A stretch of 64,000 bases of DNA. It comes from Abiotrophia sp965245735 (GTDB lineage Bacteria; Bacillota; Bacilli; Lactobacillales; Aerococcaceae). The stretch is from NCBI GenBank assembly GCA_965245735.1, contig CBDFAX010000006.1, forward strand, positions 1 through 64,000, read 5' to 3'. The position numbers and the translations under genes are program-made. The notes beneath the pieces are model-generated. The model worked only from the letters and a program-made list of their open reading frames with translations, was not told where the DNA came from and made no database searches. Shown here in pieces: positions 25,302-34,589 of this stretch. Position 1 is the stretch's first letter, and each line of letters starts with the position of its first letter.

Positions 25302-26069
25302 ATGCAACGTTATTTTATCGACCAAACTGGCTTACTGGTTCAGGAATTGGTAACCATATCGGCTGATGACAGTCGACATTTCCTAAGGGTCATGCGGTCT
25401 CAGCCTGGGGCTAAGGCTTGGCTAGTGACTGGAGACGGGCAATGTTACTTGGCTCAATTAGAAGGGGAAGTGGACCGCCTAGCCCAGTTCCGCCTCTTAG
25501 AGCTCCAGGAAGGGGATAACCGAGTAGAGTTGCCTGTTGAGGTCACCATTGCCTGTGGTTTGTCCAAAAATGATAAGCTAGATTACATTGTCCAAAAGGG
25601 AACCGAATGTGGCGCCAGTCATTTTCAACCCCTGGCCCTCAATCGAGATGTCGTCAAATGGGATCATAAGAAGGCTGGCCAACGCCTAGACCGCCTACAA
25701 AAAATTGCCAAAGAAGCGGCCGAGCAATGCCACCGCCTCCACATCCCTCAAGTGGCGCAGCCCCTAAGCTTAGCTCAATTACTGGCTAGGTCAGCTGACT
25801 ATGATGCTTGCTTAGTAGCCTACGAAGAAGACGCCAAACAAGGCGAACATAGTCGCTTGCGACAAACCTGCCAAGTCCTTAAGGGGCAAGCAGGCGCCAA
25901 GGTCTTGGTCGTTTTTGGGTCAGAAGGTGGCTTGACTCCTGAGGAAGTCTCTCAATTATGTGAAGCTGGCTTCCAAACGGTCGCCTTAGGGCCTCGTATT
26001 CTCCGGGCGGAGACGGCCCCAATTTATTTCTTATCTGCCTTATCCTATGCCCTAGAACTTGAACTATAA
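25302..26069 (+). CDS. rsmE: 16S rRNA m3U1498 methyltransferase
   Basis: SPOUT-class enzyme that methylates U1498 in 16S rRNA. The 255-residue protein has an N-terminal PUA-like domain (SADDSRHFLRVMRSQPG) and a knotted C-terminal domain with KNDKLDYIVQKGTECG, VVFGSEGGLTPEEV and LGPRILRAETAP, which form the SAM pocket. It begins 3 nt after prmA, with AGAGGA inside the prmA end as its site. Confidence 0.95.
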   Translation: MQRYFIDQTGLLVQELVTISADDSRHFLRVMRSQPGAKAWLVTGDGQCYLAQLEGEVDRLAQFRLLELQEGDNRVELPVEVTIACGLSKNDKLDYIVQKGTECGASHFQPLALNRDVVKWDHKKAGQRLDRLQKIAKEAAEQCHRLHIPQVAQPLSLAQLLARSADYDACLVAYEEDAKQGEHSRLRQTCQVLKGQAGAKVLVVFGSEGGLTPEEVSQLCEAGFQTVALGPRILRAETAPIYFLSALSYALELEL

Positions 26070-26085
26070 GGAAGGAGTCTATCTC

Positions 26086-26760
26086 ATGGAATTAGCAAAA
26101 TACATTGATCACACCGCGCTTAAGGCCGATACTGGCCGTGCCGCCATTGAAACTCTCTGCCAAGAAGCCCGTGACTATGGCTTTATGTCAGTCTGTGTCA
26201 ACCCTACTTGGGTGGCGACTGCTCATACTTTACTAGCAGGTTCAGACGTAAAAGTCTGCACAGTTATTGGCTTCCCTCTGGGGGCTAATAGCTTAGCTGT
26301 CAAAGCCTTTGAGACTCGCACCGCTATCCAAGAGGGAGCGGATGAAGTCGACATGGTTATTAACATTGGTGCTGCAAAAGACGGCAATTGGGACCTAGTC
26401 AAAGGGGATATCCAAGCCGTAGTAGAGGCAGCTAATCATCAAGCCTTAGTTAAGGTGATTTTAGAAACATGTCTCCTGACCAAGGAGGAAATCGTTAAAG
26501 CCAGCCAAGCAGCTAAGGAAGCTGGGGCTGACTTCGTTAAGACCTCGACCGGTTTCTCAACTGGCGGTGCCACTGTCCAAGATATCCGCCTCATGCGGGA
26601 AACCGTAGGCCCTGACATGGGAGTTAAGGCCAGCGGCGGTGTTCAAAACCGAGAGGATGCCTTGGCTATGATTGAAGCGGGCGCTAGCCGAATTGGCGCC
26701 TCCAAGGGGATTGCGATTGTGACCGGCCAGGCTACAAGCAATGCACCAGGAAGCTATTAG
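26086..26760 (+). CDS. deoC: Deoxyribose-phosphate aldolase
   Basis: Splits deoxyribose-5-phosphate to glyceraldehyde-3-phosphate and acetaldehyde, the last step of deoxynucleoside breakdown. The 224-residue TIM-barrel protein shows YIDHTALKADT at the N terminus, VCTVIGFPLGAN, EVDMVINIG, the Schiff-base lysine in DFVKTSTGFSTGGAT, and VKASGGVQNREDA. The ATG at 26086 follows GGAAGGAG. It is separated from deoB and punA and embedded in a translation/stringent-response operon. Confidence 0.97.
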   Translation: MELAKYIDHTALKADTGRAAIETLCQEARDYGFMSVCVNPTWVATAHTLLAGSDVKVCTVIGFPLGANSLAVKAFETRTAIQEGADEVDMVINIGAAKDGNWDLVKGDIQAVVEAANHQALVKVILETCLLTKEEIVKASQAAKEAGADFVKTSTGFSTGGATVQDIRLMRETVGPDMGVKASGGVQNREDALAMIEAGASRIGASKGIAIVTGQATSNAPGSY

Positions 26761-26788
26761 TAATTGCAAGTAAGAAAGGAAGAGTAGG

Positions 26789-28999
26789 ATGGCACAAGCA
26801 CCAGATTTAACGGCCGCAGATGTCATGGCCCTCTGCGAAAGCTACATGAATGAAAAGCATGTGGCCTTCGTTAAAAAGGCGTTGGATTTCGCCACAGAAG
26901 CCCACAAGGAGCAATTTCGCTTATCGGGAGAAGCATACATCGTGCATCCTATTCAAGTTGCTGGAATTCTCGCCCAACTCAAGATGGACCCTGATACGGT
27001 CGCGACCGGCTTCCTCCATGATGTGGTGGAAGATACTGACTACACCCTAGAAGATATCGTCCGCGAATTTTCTGAGACGGTAGCCTTCTTGGTAGATGGC
27101 GTCACCAAGTTGGGGAAATTTAAGTTCCAGAGTAAGGAAGAAGCCTTAGCAGAAAACCACCGTAAGATGCTCTTGGCCATGGCCAAAGACATGCGGATTA
27201 TCATGGTCAAACTGGCTGACCGCCTTCATAATATGCGGACCCTTAAATTCCAAAAGCCGTCCAAGCAAGTGGAAAAATCTCAAGAAGCGATTGAGATTTA
27301 TGCACCGCTAGCTGACCGTTTAGGGATGAACTTGATTAAGTGGGAACTGGAAGATATTGCACTGCGTTATATCAATCCAGACGCCTACTATCAGATTGTC
27401 AACTTGATGAAGTCTAAGCGGGAAGAGCGCGAGACCTATATTCAAGAAGCCATTCAGGATATTAACGAGGCCATTGAAGAATTACATATCAAGGCCGATG
27501 TTTATGGGCGTCCAAAGCACATTTATTCTATTTACCGTAAGATGGTCAAGCAGAATAAGGATTTTGATGAAATCTATGACCTCTTAGCTATCCGTGCCCT
27601 GGTACCGACCATTAAGGATTGTTATGCTGTCCTAGGGGCGGTCCATACCAAGTGGAAACCAATGCCTGGCCGCTTCAAAGACTATATCGCCATGCCTAAG
27701 GCTAATCTCTATCAGTCCATTCATACGACAGTTATCGGGCCGCATGGCAAACCGGTTGAAATTCAGATTCGGACTTTCCAAATGAACGAAGTGGCCGAGT
27801 ACGGGGTTGCAGCTCACTGGGCCTACAAAGAAGGTAAGACCCAGCAAGTCCGCGAAGATGAAGCCATTAAGAAGCAACTGACTTGGTTCCGCGATATTGT
27901 AGAATTAGAAGATGAAGCCAAGGACGCCGGTGAGTTCATGGATTTCGTTAAGGAAGACATCTTCAAGGACCAAGTCTATGTCTTCTCACCAAAGGGGGAT
28001 GTCTTCGAACTGCCTAATGGGGCGGGGCCCTTGGACTTTGCCTACCATGTCCATACGGATGTGGGTCAGAAAACAATTGGGGCCAAGGTCAACGGCAAGA
28101 TTGTCCCACTTAACTACAAGCTCAAAAACGGCGATATCGTTGATATCTTAACCAACCCGAATTCCAATGGACCAAGTCGTGACTGGTTGAAATATACCGC
28201 CACTTCCAAGGCACGTAACAAAATCAAACGTTACTTCAAACTACTTGATCGTGATCGCAATAGTGAACGTGGTCAAGCCATGGTGGAAGAAGAACTCAAG
28301 AAAAATAGCTATAGCCTTAAACTATTGGCTAAGAAGGCCTATGAGAAGGAACTTTTTGAACGCTATAATGTGCCGAGTTTGGCTGACCTTTTTGCAGCCG
28401 TAGCCTTGGGAGAAGTATCTGCCATTAGTGTCTATAACTTCTTGCATAGCAAGGAACAGAAGGATGTCCCACCGGCAGAGCCACTAACCAATGAGCAAAC
28501 CCTCAACAAACCTGAGACCGAGGCCATGAAGATTCAACATGAAAATGGCGTCATGGTGCGTGGGGTTAACAACCTTATGATTCGTCTCAGTCGTTGCTGC
28601 AGTCCGGTTCCGGGTGACCAAATTGTGGGTTACGTGACACGAGGGAGGGGAATTTCAGTTCACCGTAAGGACTGTCCTAACTTACTCAATGAACCTGATT
28701 TGCAACAACGTACGATTCCAGTTGAATGGGAAAGCACCGGCCAGCTTGGTGCCGACTATGTCACCGAGATTCGGGTAGTGGGCTTTGATCGCAATGGGCT
28801 AATCAATGAAGTCTTGCATGTGGTCAACCACTCAGTTAAGACCTTACGCAATGTTAATGGGAAAGTTGACGACAAGACTTCAACGGCGACAGTCACCATT
28901 AAGGTTGCGATTTCTAATACGGCTCAATTAGAAGATCTCATGGTCAAATTACGTAACATTCCGGACGTTTATGAAGTAACCCGGGTCAATAATAAGTAG
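26789..28999 (+). CDS. rel: Bifunctional (p)ppGpp synthetase/hydrolase
   Basis: Makes and degrades the alarmone (p)ppGpp. The 736-residue protein has an intact HD hydrolase domain (H53 in IVHPIQV, H77-D78 in FLHDVVEDT), the synthetase domain (KPMPGRFKDYIAMPKANLYQS), a TGS domain (DQVYVFSPKGDVFELPNGAG), the zinc-finger-like CCSPVPGD segment and a C-terminal ACT domain. The long form is thus bifunctional, as usual in Firmicutes. It lies 28 nt after deoC and 11 nt before dtd, the standard rel-dtd pair. Confidence 0.97.
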   Translation: MAQAPDLTAADVMALCESYMNEKHVAFVKKALDFATEAHKEQFRLSGEAYIVHPIQVAGILAQLKMDPDTVATGFLHDVVEDTDYTLEDIVREFSETVAFLVDGVTKLGKFKFQSKEEALAENHRKMLLAMAKDMRIIMVKLADRLHNMRTLKFQKPSKQVEKSQEAIEIYAPLADRLGMNLIKWELEDIALRYINPDAYYQIVNLMKSKREERETYIQEAIQDINEAIEELHIKADVYGRPKHIYSIYRKMVKQNKDFDEIYDLLAIRALVPTIKDCYAVLGAVHTKWKPMPGRFKDYIAMPKANLYQSIHTTVIGPHGKPVEIQIRTFQMNEVAEYGVAAHWAYKEGKTQQVREDEAIKKQLTWFRDIVELEDEAKDAGEFMDFVKEDIFKDQVYVFSPKGDVFELPNGAGPLDFAYHVHTDVGQKTIGAKVNGKIVPLNYKLKNGDIVDILTNPNSNGPSRDWLKYTATSKARNKIKRYFKLLDRDRNSERGQAMVEEELKKNSYSLKLLAKKAYEKELFERYNVPSLADLFAAVALGEVSAISVYNFLHSKEQKDVPPAEPLTNEQTLNKPETEAMKIQHENGVMVRGVNNLMIRLSRCCSPVPGDQIVGYVTRGRGISVHRKDCPNLLNEPDLQQRTIPVEWESTGQLGADYVTEIRVVGFDRNGLINEVLHVVNHSVKTLRNVNGKVDDKTSTATVTIKVAISNTAQLEDLMVKLRNIPDVYEVTRVNNK

Positions 29000-29010
29000 G
29001 AGGCCCCTGA

Positions 29011-29460
29011 ATGCGAGTACTTATTCAACGTTGCCGTCGGGGGCAGGTTGCAATTGACGGTCAAGTGGTAGGAGCGATTGATAGGGGCTTTGTCCTCTTG
29101 GTCGGTGTGACTCACGAAGACGGCCCAGAAGATGTGACCTATTGCGCCCGAAAAATCAGCAAACTACGTGTCTTTGAAGATGAGCAGGGGCGGATGAATG
29201 CCAGTTTGGATATTCTGCCGGACGGCGCCATTCTATCTATTAGCCAATTTACTTTATATGGTGATGTCCGCAAGGGTAATCGGCCAAGTTTTACCCAGTC
29301 GGCTCGGCCAGAAGTGGCGGAACCACTCTATGAGTCACTTAATCAGACTCTTAGGGAAGCAGGTTTCAGAGTGGAAACAGGACGCTTTGGAGCAGACATG
29401 CAGGTCTTAATTGAAAATGATGGACCAGTGACCATCCTAATCGATTCAAAAGAAAAATAA
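29011..29460 (+). CDS. dtd: D-aminoacyl-tRNA deacylase
   Basis: Removes D-amino acids (and glycine from tRNA-Ala) mischarged on tRNA. The 149-residue protein has the SQFTLYGDVRKGNRPSF motif and the NDGPVTILIDS cross-subunit Gly-cisPro motif of the family. The site AGGAGG overlaps the rel stop codon. It ends the operon, with a strong terminator right behind. Confidence 0.96.
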   Translation: MRVLIQRCRRGQVAIDGQVVGAIDRGFVLLVGVTHEDGPEDVTYCARKISKLRVFEDEQGRMNASLDILPDGAILSISQFTLYGDVRKGNRPSFTQSARPEVAEPLYESLNQTLREAGFRVETGRFGADMQVLIENDGPVTILIDSKEK

Positions 29461-29462
29461 GC

Positions 29463-29504
29463 AAAATCCAGAGATTGAACCTGACTCAATCCCTGGATTT
29501 TTTT
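29463..29504 (+). terminator. Terminator after dtd
   Basis: AAATCCAG-GATTGA pairs with TCAATC-CTGGATTT, followed by a T-run. Confidence 0.88.
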
Positions 29505-29518
29505 CTTAATATTAAACA

Positions 29519-29546
29519 CAAAAAAAGAACCCTGATAGGGCTCTTT
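29519..29546 (-). terminator. Terminator of tRNA-Leu
   Basis: On the minus strand AGAGCCCT pairs with AGGGTTCT around ATC (one mismatch), then seven T. Confidence 0.75.
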
Positions 29547-29551
29547 TATGA

Positions 29552-29634
29552 TGCGGAGAAAGGGATTTGAACCCTCACGTCCTATTGGACACATGCGCCT
29601 GAAGCATGCGCGTCTGCCGTTCCGCCATCTCCGC
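29552..29634 (-). tRNA. tRNA-Leu, anticodon CAG
   Basis: Acceptor stem GCGGAGA/TCTCCGC, discriminator A, D arm, anticodon stem CATGC/GCATG with loop TTCAGGC (anticodon CAG), a long class II variable arm (TGTCC/GGACG) and the T arm GGGTTCAAATCCC. No CCA is encoded. It reads CUG codons. A single stand-alone tRNA gene with its own terminator. Confidence 0.95.
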
Positions 29635-29713
29635 TTAACACAAAATGTATTATACTACATTTTGCTGAAAAAGGAAATGACAAAGGCCTAAAAGCGGTTA
29701 AGTTTTTACTGGA

Positions 29714-30538
29714 CTAGAGGCTAACTCCCATAAAGTCGCGAATGATGGGAACTAGACCATCTTGGTCGTTGGAGAGGGTAATATGGTCGGCTGCTTCCTT
29801 AAGCAGTGGGGTGGCATTAGCCATGGCAACGCCCAAACCGGCTGTCTCAATCATGGTCAAGTCGTTATTACCATCGCCGCAGGCAATAACCTGGTCCAGA
29901 GTCAAACCAAGGTGCTGGCAAAGGACTTTAATGGCTTGGCCTTTTGAGACTTGATGGTGAACGAACTCCAGGAAATAAGGCTTAGAGGTGGTGGCATAGG
30001 TTAAATCGCCGAAGCGTCCCTTCAATTCAGCATCTGCAGCTGTCACTAGGTCTGGGTCACCAACTCCAATGAATTTCATCCGGGCTTTAGCTAGTTGAGA
30101 CAGGTTAGCGATGGCCTCCGAATCATAACGGTCGGGAATACCTGTTAATTGACTTTCAATGTGGCTATAGTCATTGGACTTATCCATGACCACGTACTCG
30201 TCGATATAGGTTAGGACAGTCAGCCCCTTAGCTTGAATATATTGGACAATGTCATCTTGAGCGTCAGCTTCTAGGCGTTGGCTGAAGAGTTCCTGGCCAT
30301 CTGCCATACTGGTGATGGCAGCGCCATTGAAGGAAATGATGTAAGAATCGAAATGGTCTAATTTCAGCTGCTTAGCCGTTTCAATCATAGAAGGGGTTGG
30401 TCGGCCGCTAGCTAGCACGACTTTCTTGCCTTGCTCCTGAGCCTTCATCAAGGCCTGGTAGGTGGCATCAGAGATTGTGTTCTTACTGGTCATCAAAGTA
30501 TCATCAATATCTAAGACCAGCATTTGATAATCTGTCAT
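29714..30538 (-). CDS. Cof-type HAD phosphatase (YidA-like)
   Basis: A 274-residue haloacid dehalogenase-like phosphatase of the Cof group. The nucleophile and acid are D10 and D12 in VLDIDDTLMTS; motif II is ASGRPTPS; the lysine lies in SKGQAIKVL; motif IV is ACGDGNNDLTMIETAG. The substrate is probably a sugar phosphate, as for YidA, but cannot be told from sequence. AAGGAGT precedes the ATG on the minus strand. It is transcribed alone. Confidence 0.87.
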   Translation of the reverse strand: MTDYQMLVLDIDDTLMTSKNTISDATYQALMKAQEQGKKVVLASGRPTPSMIETAKQLKLDHFDSYIISFNGAAITSMADGQELFSQRLEADAQDDIVQYIQAKGLTVLTYIDEYVVMDKSNDYSHIESQLTGIPDRYDSEAIANLSQLAKARMKFIGVGDPDLVTAADAELKGRFGDLTYATTSKPYFLEFVHHQVSKGQAIKVLCQHLGLTLDQVIACGDGNNDLTMIETAGLGVAMANATPLLKEAADHITLSNDQDGLVPIIRDFMGVSL

Positions 30539-30664
30539 AAGTGGACTCCTTAATCAATTTGCTAGATTTATTGTATCGGAAAGCCTAGAAAATGACAACT
30601 ATCTGAGTTACAATTAATAGGTTAAGGCAAGCGCCAGATAGGGCATAAGGAGGTAGGAGAGCAG

Positions 30665-31591
30665 ATGCAAGAATTAGCGATTATCGCCCACCAAGGGGCA
30701 GGCGGTGGCCAGGGAGCTAAAGTCTTGGAGGAGACTCTGGCAGCCCTGAACAAACGCCAAATAGCGCCTAAAGTCTATATTAGCACTTATGCTGGCCATA
30801 GTGAGCTTTTGGCTCAGCAATTGGCTCAGGAGCCGGTCATTGCAGTCATTGGTGGTGACGGGACGCTGCACGAAGTTGTGGCCAGTCTAGCTGGACAATC
30901 ACAGCCACCTGCCATTCTCTATTTGCCGGCGGGACGTGGTAATGATTTTGCTAGAGCCTGGCAGGCTAAACGGAAGCTAGCTCAAGCCTTAGATCAATTG
31001 CAGGCAGGTAGCCGACTTCAAGTGCCGATTCTGCGTTTGCAAGATCAGGTCAGTGGACAAATTAGCTATGGGATTAATAGCCTAGGGATAGGTTTTGATG
31101 CTATGGTTAATCAGCAATCCAAGGCTTTGAGACTAGGGCGTTTGCTTGCCAAGTGGCATTTGGGCAAGTTGTCCTACTTAGTGGCTGTTTTTGCTAGTTT
31201 ACCGAAATTAGAGGCTTTTGAGGTTAGTCTCAGCCTAGATAATCAGTCGCCTCAACTAGTGTCTGACTGCTATCTCTTCAGTGTCCTCAAAAATCCTTAT
31301 ATGGGTGGAGGCATAAAATTAGATAATCTAGGCCAGGCTCGCAATCCAGAGATTAGTGTTATGGCCTTTCACAGTATCAAGGCAAGACATTTACCAGGCT
31401 TGATTTGGCGAGTCTTAGTCAGTCATAAGCAGGACCAATCGCCTCAAGTCAGTCGTTGGACCGGGCAAAAGCTTGATTTGGCCATTAAACAAGCCATTCT
31501 AGGTCAAGTGGATGGGGAAGTTCAGGAGGCGGCGCCACGTCAACTGACCATTGATTGGTTGACTTATCCATTTATTCTGGCAGAACCTTGA
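30665..31591 (+). CDS. Lipid kinase of the DagK/YegS family
   Basis: A 308-residue member of the diacylglycerol kinase catalytic family, which recycles diacylglycerol from lipoteichoic acid synthesis in Firmicutes. Visible motifs are AVIGGDGTLHEVV (nucleotide site), LPAGRGNDFARAW, and the C-terminal DGE (VDGEVQEA). It is somewhat divergent from DgkB of Staphylococcus, so diacylglycerol as substrate is inferred. AAGGAGG is upstream of the ATG. The promoter of the alaS leader overlaps its stop codon. Confidence 0.82.
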   Translation: MQELAIIAHQGAGGGQGAKVLEETLAALNKRQIAPKVYISTYAGHSELLAQQLAQEPVIAVIGGDGTLHEVVASLAGQSQPPAILYLPAGRGNDFARAWQAKRKLAQALDQLQAGSRLQVPILRLQDQVSGQISYGINSLGIGFDAMVNQQSKALRLGRLLAKWHLGKLSYLVAVFASLPKLEAFEVSLSLDNQSPQLVSDCYLFSVLKNPYMGGGIKLDNLGQARNPEISVMAFHSIKARHLPGLIWRVLVSHKQDQSPQVSRWTGQKLDLAIKQAILGQVDGEVQEAAPRQLTIDWLTYPFILAEP

Positions 31592-31617
31592 CTTTTAGGG
31601 GCTTTTAGCCGTATAAT
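31588..31617 (+). promoter_or_regulatory. Promoter of the T-box-alaS unit
   Basis: TTGACT at 31588-31593 overlaps the preceding stop codon; 18-nt spacer; TATAAT at 31612-31617. Confidence 0.8.
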
Positions 31618-31623
31618 GATAGA

Positions 31624-31834
31624 GGTATAAGGCTATATTGAACCCAGCCTCAGAGAGACTTCATTTGGTGGAAGAAGTCACGGGTCTCAATGCTCCCTTA
31701 GGTCTGACTAGTGGCAACACTAGCGTAGGATTGGCGTTAACAATCATTAAAGATGTAATGAAGCAGATTCGTTATAAGCAAGGTGGTACCGCGACTTATC
31801 GCCCTTGCATGTAATGAATGTGTTTTTTATTTTT
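31624..31834 (+). ncRNA. T-box leader controlling alaS
   Basis: The T-box consensus AAGGTGGTACCGCG lies at 31780-31793. A long terminator stem (31767-31819) pairs ATTCGTTAT-AGCAAGG with CCTTGC-TGTAATGAAT and is followed by GTGTTTTTT. A stem I begins near 31629; GCT at 31692-31694 is a candidate specifier for alanine. Uncharged tRNA-Ala should favour the antiterminator and allow alaS expression. The specifier position is inferred. Confidence 0.92.
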
Positions 31835-31857
31835 ATTAGAAAAGGAGTTCATCGTAT

Positions 31858-34503
31858 ATGAAACAATTGACGAGTGCGCAAATTCGCCAAATGTATCTTG
31901 ATTTCTTCGCAGAGAAGCAACACCAAATTATTCCAAGTGCCTCTTTGATTCCGGTCAATGACCCAACCCTCTTGTGGATTAACGCTGGCGTGGCACCCCT
32001 CAAAAAATACTTCGACGGGACGGAAGTGCCAGACAACCGTCGTTTGGCTAACGTACAAAAATGTATCCGGACCAATGATATTGAGAACGTAGGTTACACT
32101 GCCCGCCATCATACTCTCTTCGAAATGCTAGGGAACTGGTCTATCGGCGATTACTTCAAGAAAGAGGTTATTGCTTGGGCTTGGGAATTCTTAACGAGCG
32201 AGCGTTGGTTAGGTTTTGAAGCAGACAAACTCTATGCTACCTACTATCCAGAAGACAAGGAAACGCCCGAAATCTGGAAACAACAACCAGGTTTTATTGC
32301 TGACCATTTGGTAGCAGTAGCGGATAACTTCTGGGATATCGGGGCTGGCCCATGTGGTCCAGATACCGAGATTTTCTACGATCGTGGCCAAGACTTTAAC
32401 AACTTGGAAGCAGACGACCCTGAAAATTACCCAGGTGGGGAGAATGAGCGTTGGTTAGAAATCTGGAACTTAGTCTTCTCTGAGTTCAACCATTTACCAG
32501 ATGACACCTATCAACCACTTCCTAACAAGAACGTCGATACCGGAATGGGCTTGGAACGGGTAGTCTCTGTCATTCAAAATGCCAAAACCAACTATGAGAC
32601 AGACCTCTTCGTGCCAATTATTCAAGCCATTGAAAAAGTCTCTGGTGTAGACTTTGCTTCAGCTGGTGACAAACAAGTCAGCTTCAAGGTCATTGCCGAC
32701 CACATTCGCGCGGTTTCCTTCGCGATTAGTGATGGGGCATTGCCTTCCAATGAAGGGCGTGGCTATATCCTACGTCGTCTCATTCGTCGTAGTGTCATGC
32801 ATGGTCGAAAATTGGGGATTAGCCGTAGCTTCTTAAGTGAATTAGTCCCTGTTATTGCGGACATTATGGGGGCTTATTATCAAGAATTGACAGAACAATT
32901 AGCCTTTGTTCAAAAGGTCATCTTAAATGAAGAAGAGCGATTCCACGAGACCATTGAAGGTGGGGAGGCTCACTTGAATGACTTGATGGCTAACCTCAAG
33001 GCTGAGGGCAAAACCGTGGTTCCGGGCGCCCAAGCCTTCCAACTCTATGATACCTTTGGTTTCCCATTAGAGTTAACGGTTGAATTGGCTGATAGCCAAG
33101 GCTTCTCAGTAGATCAAGAAGGTTTTGAGACAGAAATGGAAGCCCAACGTCAACGGGCTCGTGCAGCTCGTTCTAAGGAAGAGAGCATGCAAGTCCAAAG
33201 CGACCTCTTACAAAACATTACTGATGCCTTTGATTTCGTGGGTTACGAAACGCTTGTTACCAACGCGACTATCAAGGCCATTGTGCTGGATGAAGCCAAG
33301 GTAGATCAGTTACCGGCTCATCAAGAAGGGTGGGTCTTCTTCAACCGCAGTCCTTTCTATGCAGAAATGGGGGGGCAAGTAGCGGACTCTGGGATCATCC
33401 TAGATGGCGATCAAGAAGTAGGTCAAGTCCTAGATGTTAAGAAAGCACCTCAAGGTCAGTTTATGCACCGCATCAAAACGGGGGGTATGCCATTGACTGT
33501 CGGTCAATCCTATACCTTAGAAGTGAATCGGGCAGCGCGTCTGAAGACCAACCAAAATCATACCGCAACCCACCTCTTACACCGTGCCTTAAAGGTTGTT
33601 TTGGGTAGCCATGCCAACCAAGCAGGTTCTTACGTTGGGCCAGATCGCCTACGTTTTGACTTCTCCCACTTTGGTAAAGTAACACCTGAGGAACTCAAGC
33701 AAATTGAAGCCTTTGTCAACCAATGGATTGCCAACTCTGCTAATGTGGATATCGCTGAAATGTCCATTGAAGATGCTAAAGCAACAGGTGCTATGGCGCT
33801 CTTTGGGGAAAAATATGGTGATGTTGTACGGGTTGTGAATATTGCAGGCGAATCTATCGAGTTGTGTGGTGGGACCCATGTCTCAAATACTAACGAAATT
33901 GGCACCTTCAAACTTCTAGCTGAGTCTGGGATTGGGGCCGGGATTCGTCGGATTGAAGCCTTGACTGGTCAAGCTGCTGTTGCGGATTATCAGGCTCAAG
34001 CTGACCTCCTCCAAGAAGTGCAAAATCATCTCAAAGTAGCTCAAGCAAGCCAACTCTTACCACGTTTAGAGCAATTGCAAGAAGAACTCCGTCAAGCCCA
34101 AGCTCAGGTTGAGTCGCTCAACGCTAAGCTCTTACAGGCTGAAGCAGGGCAAGTCTTCCAAGATGTTCAACAAGTAGGTGATGTCACTTATGTAGCCATT
34201 AACTTAGGTAATCAATCTGTTGATGGGATGCGTCAAATGGCTGACATCTGGAAGAAAGAAGCACCATCTAACATCTTGGTCTTAGTTGCTAGCCAAGAGG
34301 AAAAAGTGAGCCTTATGGTCCAAGTGGACGAGCAAGGCTTAGCAGCTGGTCTTAAAGCAGGTAACCTCATCAAGCCATTAGCGGCAATTGTCGGCGGTGG
34401 CGGTGGTGGTAAGCCACAAATGGCTCAAGCCGGTGGTAAGAAACCAGAAGCGATTCCTGAGTTATTGGGGCAAGTCAGCACCATCATTAGCGAACAATTA
34501 TAG
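31858..34503 (+). CDS. alaS: Alanyl-tRNA synthetase
   Basis: Charges tRNA-Ala. The 881-residue protein has the class II core (HHTLFEMLGNWSIGDYFKKE, GMGLERVVSVIQ), the tRNA-recognition part, the editing domain with HTATHLLHRAL and CGGTHVSNT metal ligands that clears Ser- and Gly-tRNA-Ala, a coiled coil and the glycine-rich C-terminal C-Ala domain (IVGGGGGGKPQMAQAGGK). Complete and normal length. It is controlled by the T-box upstream. AAGGAG lies before the ATG. Confidence 0.98.
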   Translation: MKQLTSAQIRQMYLDFFAEKQHQIIPSASLIPVNDPTLLWINAGVAPLKKYFDGTEVPDNRRLANVQKCIRTNDIENVGYTARHHTLFEMLGNWSIGDYFKKEVIAWAWEFLTSERWLGFEADKLYATYYPEDKETPEIWKQQPGFIADHLVAVADNFWDIGAGPCGPDTEIFYDRGQDFNNLEADDPENYPGGENERWLEIWNLVFSEFNHLPDDTYQPLPNKNVDTGMGLERVVSVIQNAKTNYETDLFVPIIQAIEKVSGVDFASAGDKQVSFKVIADHIRAVSFAISDGALPSNEGRGYILRRLIRRSVMHGRKLGISRSFLSELVPVIADIMGAYYQELTEQLAFVQKVILNEEERFHETIEGGEAHLNDLMANLKAEGKTVVPGAQAFQLYDTFGFPLELTVELADSQGFSVDQEGFETEMEAQRQRARAARSKEESMQVQSDLLQNITDAFDFVGYETLVTNATIKAIVLDEAKVDQLPAHQEGWVFFNRSPFYAEMGGQVADSGIILDGDQEVGQVLDVKKAPQGQFMHRIKTGGMPLTVGQSYTLEVNRAARLKTNQNHTATHLLHRALKVVLGSHANQAGSYVGPDRLRFDFSHFGKVTPEELKQIEAFVNQWIANSANVDIAEMSIEDAKATGAMALFGEKYGDVVRVVNIAGESIELCGGTHVSNTNEIGTFKLLAESGIGAGIRRIEALTGQAAVADYQAQADLLQEVQNHLKVAQASQLLPRLEQLQEELRQAQAQVESLNAKLLQAEAGQVFQDVQQVGDVTYVAINLGNQSVDGMRQMADIWKKEAPSNILVLVASQEEKVSLMVQVDEQGLAAGLKAGNLIKPLAAIVGGGGGGKPQMAQAGGKKPEAIPELLGQVSTIISEQL

Positions 34504-34540
34504 GCTTTTTTGCCGGAATTATTGCAAAAAGGTTCCAATC

Positions 34541-34560
34541 TTGTACAGAGTCATGTACAA
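34541..34560. promoter_or_regulatory. 20-bp dyad upstream of ireB
   Basis: TTGTACA at 34541-34547 and TGTACAA at 34554-34560 form a perfect inverted repeat with a 6-nt spacer, 30 nt before the ireB start. No T-run follows, so it looks like an operator rather than a terminator. The regulator is unknown. Confidence 0.5.
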
Positions 34561-34589
34561 TAAGATTAAACGAGAGGATTGGTGATAGT

